Assembly: GCF_036016955.1 (NCBI RefSeq)
Contig: NZ_JAYWXI010000001.1
Coordinates: 186,001 to 250,000 of the forward strand
Direction: 5' to 3'
DNA: 64,000 nt
Origin: JAYWXI01 sp036016955
GTDB lineage: Bacteria; Bacteroidota; Bacteroidia; Flavobacteriales; Weeksellaceae
Shown: one piece after another, positions 60,939 to 64,000 of the stretch
How the letters are laid out: the number at the start of each line of letters is the position of its first letter
Position numbering within the stretch: position 1 is the stretch's first letter
Translations under genes and position numbers: made by a program
Notes under the pieces: model-generated
Database searches by the model: none
The model's input: only the letters and a program-made list of their open reading frames with translations
Told to the model about the DNA's origin: nothing

Positions 60939-61150
60939 TATATTTCCAAGAGGGCTTTTTTAGCAGCTTTTTGTTTTGCTACCTTTTGGTTTTCTGCGGA
61001 GGCTGTATATACCCTCCCGTCGGGGAGTTCTATCTCCACTGTAATGGTCGGGCAATGATCCGGCCCTCTTTTCGATACAACTCGAGTTTCGATGTTTTCT
61101 CTGAAAATTTTTTGGCATTTTTCTGCCAATTTCACAATTGGATTTGTCAT
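60938..61150 (-). CDS. Stand-alone double-stranded RNA-binding domain protein
   Basis: The 70 residues read as almost only a DSRM domain. It begins NPIVKLAEKCQKIFRENIE, then KRGPDHCPTITVEIELPDGR (as GPDHxxxFTVEV of RNase III), and ends ASAENQKVAKQKAAKKALLE, the KKxAEQxAA helix that contacts the RNA. The RNase III catalytic domain is absent. In a phage early region it could shield or sense dsRNA, or modulate host RNase III. Its own terminator follows directly. Confidence 0.75.
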   Translation of the reverse strand: MTNPIVKLAEKCQKIFRENIETRVVSKRGPDHCPTITVEIELPDGRVYTASAENQKVAKQKAAKKALLEI

Positions 61151-61167
61151 AATAATTTAATATTTAG

Positions 61168-61455
61168 TTAATAAAATTCTTTTAAATGCTTTTTAAACTC
61201 TTTTTCAAAGACTTTTAAATATAAATTGTCTTTGCTTTGCTTTTCGCCCTTTTTGGTAGCGGTTAAGGTTTGCTCCTCAAAGGGTGGTTCATCTATTAAA
61301 AAGCCTTGCTCCGCAGGCTCTCTGTAGATATAAGGCTTAATTTCATAGCCTCGTTTTTCTAAAAAATCTATTATTTTTGTTTGTGGTACATTTATAGAAA
61401 TTCCTATTTCCACAAACCATGGATCTGTATATGAACGCTTATATATTTTTACCAT
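61168..61455 (-). CDS. Hypothetical phage protein, 95 residues
   Basis: The 95 residues (VKIYKRSYTDPWFVEIGISI; NLYLKVFEKEFKKHLKEFY) have a beta-rich start and a basic C-terminal helix. No recognised family. It is in the leftward early operon, 6 bases after the preceding gene. Confidence 0.6.
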   Translation of the reverse strand: MVKIYKRSYTDPWFVEIGISINVPQTKIIDFLEKRGYEIKPYIYREPAEQGFLIDEPPFEEQTLTATKKGEKQSKDNLYLKVFEKEFKKHLKEFY

Positions 61456-61461
61456 AACTAT

Positions 61462-61899
61462 TTATATTTTATCCGCCAACCAGTATTTTTGGTTGAGGAA
61501 GGTTGAAGGATACGGCATTGCCGTTTTATCCATTTGCTTTGTTGTCTTAAATTTTGGAATATAAAGCAACACTTCTATTTTCTCTGCATCGGACAATGCA
61601 TTCCACGCTTTTTGGGTGGTAGCTATTTTGCCCTTTTTGTAGCCGTAGAGGTTCCAGAAAAACTCAAAACTCAAATCTGTAGGCATTGGCATATAGTCGA
61701 AATCTAACTTTTTATTAGAGCATAAAAACAACATTTGAGATTCTGTAAATGGCATTCTTGTACTTTGTAATACCCATTTCACTTGTTCCTCTGTGTATTT
61801 TTCGCCGTACAGTTTTAGTTCTTCTAAAACACCTAAAAAGCTGTACTTGAAATAAATTTTTCGGGAGCTTTTCTTGTGTAAAGCGATATATTCTCTCAT
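61462..61899 (-). CDS. Replication-associated phage protein (DnaD/helicase-loader-like C-terminus)
   Basis: The 145 residues end FFWNLYGYKKGKIATTQKAW then IPKFKTTKQMDKTAMPYPST and FLNQKYWLADKI. The W-x-x-L with P-x-P/A-T-(F/W)-L-N-x-(R/K)-x-W pattern is typical of phage replication proteins that end like helicase loaders. A Mu-like phage replicates by transposition and uses a helicase loader at strand-transfer complexes, so the role is reasonable. It starts 1 base after the preceding gene ends. Confidence 0.6.
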   Translation of the reverse strand: MREYIALHKKSSRKIYFKYSFLGVLEELKLYGEKYTEEQVKWVLQSTRMPFTESQMLFLCSNKKLDFDYMPMPTDLSFEFFWNLYGYKKGKIATTQKAWNALSDAEKIEVLLYIPKFKTTKQMDKTAMPYPSTFLNQKYWLADKI

Positions 61900-61900
61900 A

Positions 61901-62227
61901 TTATTGAATTATTGAGGGGTGGATTTGATTTTTTAAAATTTCCAACTTGTTATTTTCATAGGCTCCCAGTTGGGTACTCTCCTGTATATATTTTATCCAC
62001 AAATAAAGGCACTCAACGGTGTGGTATCTCATTGTTATTTTAGATGCTTTTTTTGTGTCATTGGCGAAAGAAGAAATACCTTTTTTGAACAGAATATCTC
62101 GAAGTTCTATCATTATAGATTGTCCCGTTTTACTTTTCGGCAGAGATTTAGCCAACAAACCATAATCTCCCATTAGTTTATTGAGTAGTAGGAGCGTTTC
62201 CTGATCTATTTTTATTTGGATTTTCAT
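61901..62227 (-). CDS. Hypothetical phage protein, 108 residues
   Basis: A helical, basic protein (KIQIKIDQETLLLLNKLMGD; TMRYHTVECLYLWIKYIQES). Unknown. It begins 1 base after the preceding gene ends, so it is part of the same translational cluster. Confidence 0.6.
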   Translation of the reverse strand: MKIQIKIDQETLLLLNKLMGDYGLLAKSLPKSKTGQSIMIELRDILFKKGISSFANDTKKASKITMRYHTVECLYLWIKYIQESTQLGAYENNKLEILKNQIHPSIIQ

Positions 62228-62228
62228 C

Positions 62229-62699
62229 TTAATTCAAATTTTTAAGTTTGTTAGCCTTATGCCAATAAGCCTTATTGCCAAATTTTTTGGAGGCTTTTCG
62301 GTTGTTTTCTGCCAACTTGTGAAGCTGGCGGAGAAGCACCTCCAGCTCCTCGGCTGAATGAAAAGCCAAAGGTTTTTTGTAAACACTCCGTTCCAACATC
62401 CAGCGGTTCAGATGCCCGAAAGGATTGGGCTTTGCTCCTTTTTCTGTAAACTCTAAAATAGGCTCGTTGGGGCGGTGTATGCCCTCTGTTTCCAAAATGG
62501 AGAGGCAGGTGCTTATCAGCTTGGTTTTACTCTTTTTGATACCCTCTAAGGCATTGCAGAGGTCTTCTATTTCCTGCGGAGATAGCTCTTTACTGCTTTG
62601 GGTTCGTCCGCCTGTAAAGGTGTAGATGACCTCGTGTCTTTCATCTATCGTGAAGCCCTTTTTAGAGAAGAGAGTTTGGAGTTTCTTTATTGTTGCCAT
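62229..62699 (-). CDS. Hypothetical phage protein, possibly GemA/DUF1018-like
   Basis: The 156 residues from ATG 62699 (MATIKKLQTLFSKKGFTI) end in GHLNRWMLERSVYKKPLAFH and FGNKAYWHKANKLKNLN. The length, early position and C-terminal basic helices recall the Mu gp16/GemA group, but the signature is not clear. A longer version from TTG 62732 is less likely. Confidence 0.5.
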   Translation of the reverse strand: MATIKKLQTLFSKKGFTIDERHEVIYTFTGGRTQSSKELSPQEIEDLCNALEGIKKSKTKLISTCLSILETEGIHRPNEPILEFTEKGAKPNPFGHLNRWMLERSVYKKPLAFHSAEELEVLLRQLHKLAENNRKASKKFGNKAYWHKANKLKNLN

Positions 62700-62707
62700 A
62701 GTATTTT

Positions 62708-62905
62708 TTATTGGTTCAAATAATAATTCCAATCTATGAAGGCGGCTAATCCAAAAATAATTGCCACTATCGTGTTTAAAATTTCTAAAAATTCCTCTTG
62801 TTCAATATTTATATCCATTCTATAACAGCGGTCTAATTTTTCTCTATTAGCCATTGCTCTGAAAATAAACACGGTGGATATTATTCCAAGTAAAATGTTT
62901 AGCAT
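62708..62905 (-). CDS. Small two-helix phage membrane protein
   Basis: The 65 residues have two membrane helices (LNILLGIISTVFIFRAMA and ILNTIVAIIFGLAAFIDWN) and a charged loop. Its ATG follows TAAT of the preceding 59-residue gene, so they are tightly coupled. Possibly superinfection exclusion; no evidence beyond topology. Confidence 0.6.
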   Translation of the reverse strand: MLNILLGIISTVFIFRAMANREKLDRCYRMDINIEQEEFLEILNTIVAIIFGLAAFIDWNYYLNQ

Positions 62906-62906
62906 A

Positions 62907-63086
62907 TTATAACCTATTTTTTAGCTCTTCTAAATTTTCCTTTAAGCTTTTTATATGCAAAAACATAGAGGCTTTGTTTCCTTTCGTCATTCTCATAGTC
63001 AGTCTGTGCTCCAAAATTTCTAATTTTTGGCTTATAACATCAATCTTCATGATGTTGATAGCTTTTTTTGTTATTTTTTTCGCCAT
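62907..63086 (-). CDS. Small basic phage protein, 59 residues
   Basis: Sequence AKKITKKAINIMKIDVISQK followed by LEILEHRLTMRMTKGNKASM. A helical basic protein, perhaps DNA-binding. It has a good frame from ATG 63086 to TAA and is coupled to the next gene by a TAAT-ATG junction. No family recognised. Confidence 0.6.
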   Translation of the reverse strand: MAKKITKKAINIMKIDVISQKLEILEHRLTMRMTKGNKASMFLHIKSLKENLEELKNRL

Positions 63087-63099
63087 ACTTTCTTTTTTG

Positions 63100-63141
63100 T
63101 TCCGCTCGGGGGCTTGAACCCCGAAGCCTGCCAGTGCGGAA
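63100..63141. other. tRNA T-arm-like nested hairpin
   Basis: Outer stem TTCCGC/GCGGAA (63100-63105 and 63136-63141) encloses, on the minus strand, GGGG-TTCAAGC-CCCC, which has the exact size and sequence of a tRNA T-loop (TTCAAGC). No D-arm or anticodon arm is present, so it is not a tRNA gene. It lies in the 74-base gap between two small phage genes. Confidence 0.4.
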
Positions 63142-63160
63142 GGTGAAGTGTCTATTAAGG

Positions 63161-63505
63161 CTAAACCTCTATTTCTCTATACCAACACTCGTAACACTCG
63201 TTTGTCCCGTCTTCATAATAAACCATGAGGATAGGTTTCGCCCAATCAGAAATCCTATAAGCATCATAACTAAAGAAGGTTTTTCCGTCAAATATCACGG
63301 TATTGTTTTCTCTGAAATCGCCGTCTAATCCGAGTTTAGCCATTTTTATTTCTCTCCCATTATCTATTAGGTGTACGATTATTTTGGTAGCTTTCGCCTC
63401 GTCCACCTCCATGAAAAAACCTACACTTTGTTTTGTACAATTAAAACCGTCTAAAAAGGATATACTTTTAGGCGTGTAATTATTTTTTATCGGTTGATAT
63501 CTCAT
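63161..63505 (-). CDS. Hypothetical phage protein, 114 residues
   Basis: Beta-rich soluble protein (GFFMEVDEAKATKIIVHLID; NNTVIFDGKTFFSYDAYRIS) ending CYECWYREIEV. I use the ATG at 63505 (MRYQPIKNNYTPKSIS), which overlaps DUF3164 by 26 bases; an ATG at 63535 would overlap by 56. Not recognised. Confidence 0.6.
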   Translation of the reverse strand: MRYQPIKNNYTPKSISFLDGFNCTKQSVGFFMEVDEAKATKIIVHLIDNGREIKMAKLGLDGDFRENNTVIFDGKTFFSYDAYRISDWAKPILMVYYEDGTNECYECWYREIEV

Positions 63506-64000
63506 GTTTATTTGTTTTTTGGTTATAGTCCTCATGTACTGGAAACAATGCCTCTATATCCGTCCCCTCGGGGAAGTCCACCGCCGATATGGACAGCGGA
63601 ATATTAACCTTTTTACCTTGGGCATCGGTATAGCTGGCGTCAATAAAGAACGCCGAGCGTTGCGGCTTGTAGGATTGTCTGATGATGTTTACGGCATCAG
63701 TAAAAGTGGGGTTGTTAATCTCCTCTGCCCACTTCGTTAATTCTATTACGCGGCTTGCTTTTAGGTTGCCTTTTGCATCTTTTTTAAGGAGGCGGTTAAT
63801 TCCTTGTACTAATTTTGAAGAATCTTCATCTTTTGCTAAAGATTGCAGAAACTCCCTTACTTTTTCTATTCCGGCGGTAACAGTATCGTCCCAACCGTCA
63901 ATTATCCTGAAGCCATAAGTAATGGTGTTCCCCTTATCGTCGGTAAATGTGTGCGACTGCTGTGTGTCTTTCACACCATAGACCTTAGATTTGAGGTCTA
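63480..64000 (-). CDS. DUF3164-family Mu-like early protein (start beyond window)
   Basis: At least 173 residues including ITYGFRIIDGWDDTVTAGIE, LKKDAKGNLKASRVIELTKW and QSYKPQRSAFFIDASYTDAQ. The pattern of helix, K-D-x-x-G-x-L, then helix and beta end matches DUF3164, a family found in early regions of Mu-like phages near the transposase genes. The frame runs on past a GTG at 63974 to the window end (reading LKSKVYGVKDTQ), so the true start is probably outside. Confidence 0.75.
   Translation of the reverse strand, partial: DLKSKVYGVKDTQQSHTFTDDKGNTITYGFRIIDGWDDTVTAGIEKVREFLQSLAKDEDSSKLVQGINRLLKKDAKGNLKASRVIELTKWAEEINNPTFTDAVNIIRQSYKPQRSAFFIDASYTDAQGKKVNIPLSISAVDFPEGTDIEALFPVHEDYNQKTNKHEISTDKK

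Larger units (their letters stand above)
37747..64000. mobile_element. Transposable Mu-like siphophage prophage, right part (other end beyond window)
   Basis: From the junction inward the order is tail, lysis, head, packaging/portal/MuF, then an early region with DUF3164, which matches Mu-type phages except for a divergent head region. Typical Mu-like members are a gp28-like terminase, DUF935 portal, gp30/MuF, gpG-type virion morphogenesis protein and DUF1320. The long tape measure without a sheath gene indicates a siphophage tail, as in B3 and D3112. Transposase A and B are not in view and should lie past 64,000. The exact left boundary is a guess: TG dinucleotides at 37747 and 37753 are the candidates. 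Confidence 0.85.

Noticed and set aside
63100..63160. A tRNA gene on the minus strand
   Set aside because: The T-arm is perfect but no anticodon or D-arm can be folded within the 74-base gap.

Overview
The window comes from a member of the Bacteroidetes, most likely class Flavobacteriia. Reasons: a Bacteroides-aerotolerance (Bat) operon, a DUF4290 gene directly upstream of murA, a LuxE-family acyltransferase, a PadR/PspC pair, a haem-binding-domain protein, and promoters of the Bacteroidetes sigma-ABfr type (TTG, 17-23 bases, TAnnTTTG). No rRNA or complete tRNA gene was found.

Positions 1 to about 37,750 are chromosomal. In order they hold: a UvrD/PcrA helicase (cut by the window edge); peptidase PepD and thiol peroxidase Tpx; the MoxR-DUF58-BatA-BatB-BatC-BatD stress/aerotolerance cluster; MarC; a menaquinone-linked isochorismate synthase and hotdog thioesterase with a PlsC-like acyltransferase; a PadR-PspC operon followed by a tiny unlisted peptide gene; bioD-bioA; a glycosyltransferase; an rRNA methyltransferase; a ZIP transporter; a CPA1 antiporter; queD-lpxH-LuxE; a GH31 glycosidase; comF; upp; der; small redox and haem proteins; DUF4290-murA; ruvC; and a serine hydrolase gene that has lost its 5' end.

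Positions from about 37,750 to the window end are the right-hand part of a transposable, Mu-like siphophage inserted into the serine hydrolase gene. From the chromosome junction inward: a chimeric Dam-like gene, tail hub/fibre, tape measure, tail-assembly chaperones, tail tube, lysis genes, major capsid and protease/scaffold, all transcribed leftward. A divergent regulatory region near 52.8 kb separates these from a rightward operon: terminase small and large subunits, a gp36-like protein, the portal, a MuF head protein carrying a C-terminal CdiA-type nuclease-like domain, and morphogenesis proteins. From 58.9 kb to the edge lies a leftward early/middle region of small genes: a putative activator, a stand-alone double-stranded-RNA-binding domain, a replication-like protein and DUF3164. 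The transposase genes A and B are expected just beyond position 64,000.

The points most worth checking are: the MuF-toxin locus, with no immunity gene directly after it but an antisense small-RNA-like unit at its 3' end; two face-to-face leaderless promoters sharing one TTGCAA inside a GC-rich hairpin; the 20-residue amphipathic peptide downstream of the PspC gene; the Dam-like chimera lacking a SAM-binding motif; the free-standing dsRNA-binding protein; and the prophage junction itself.
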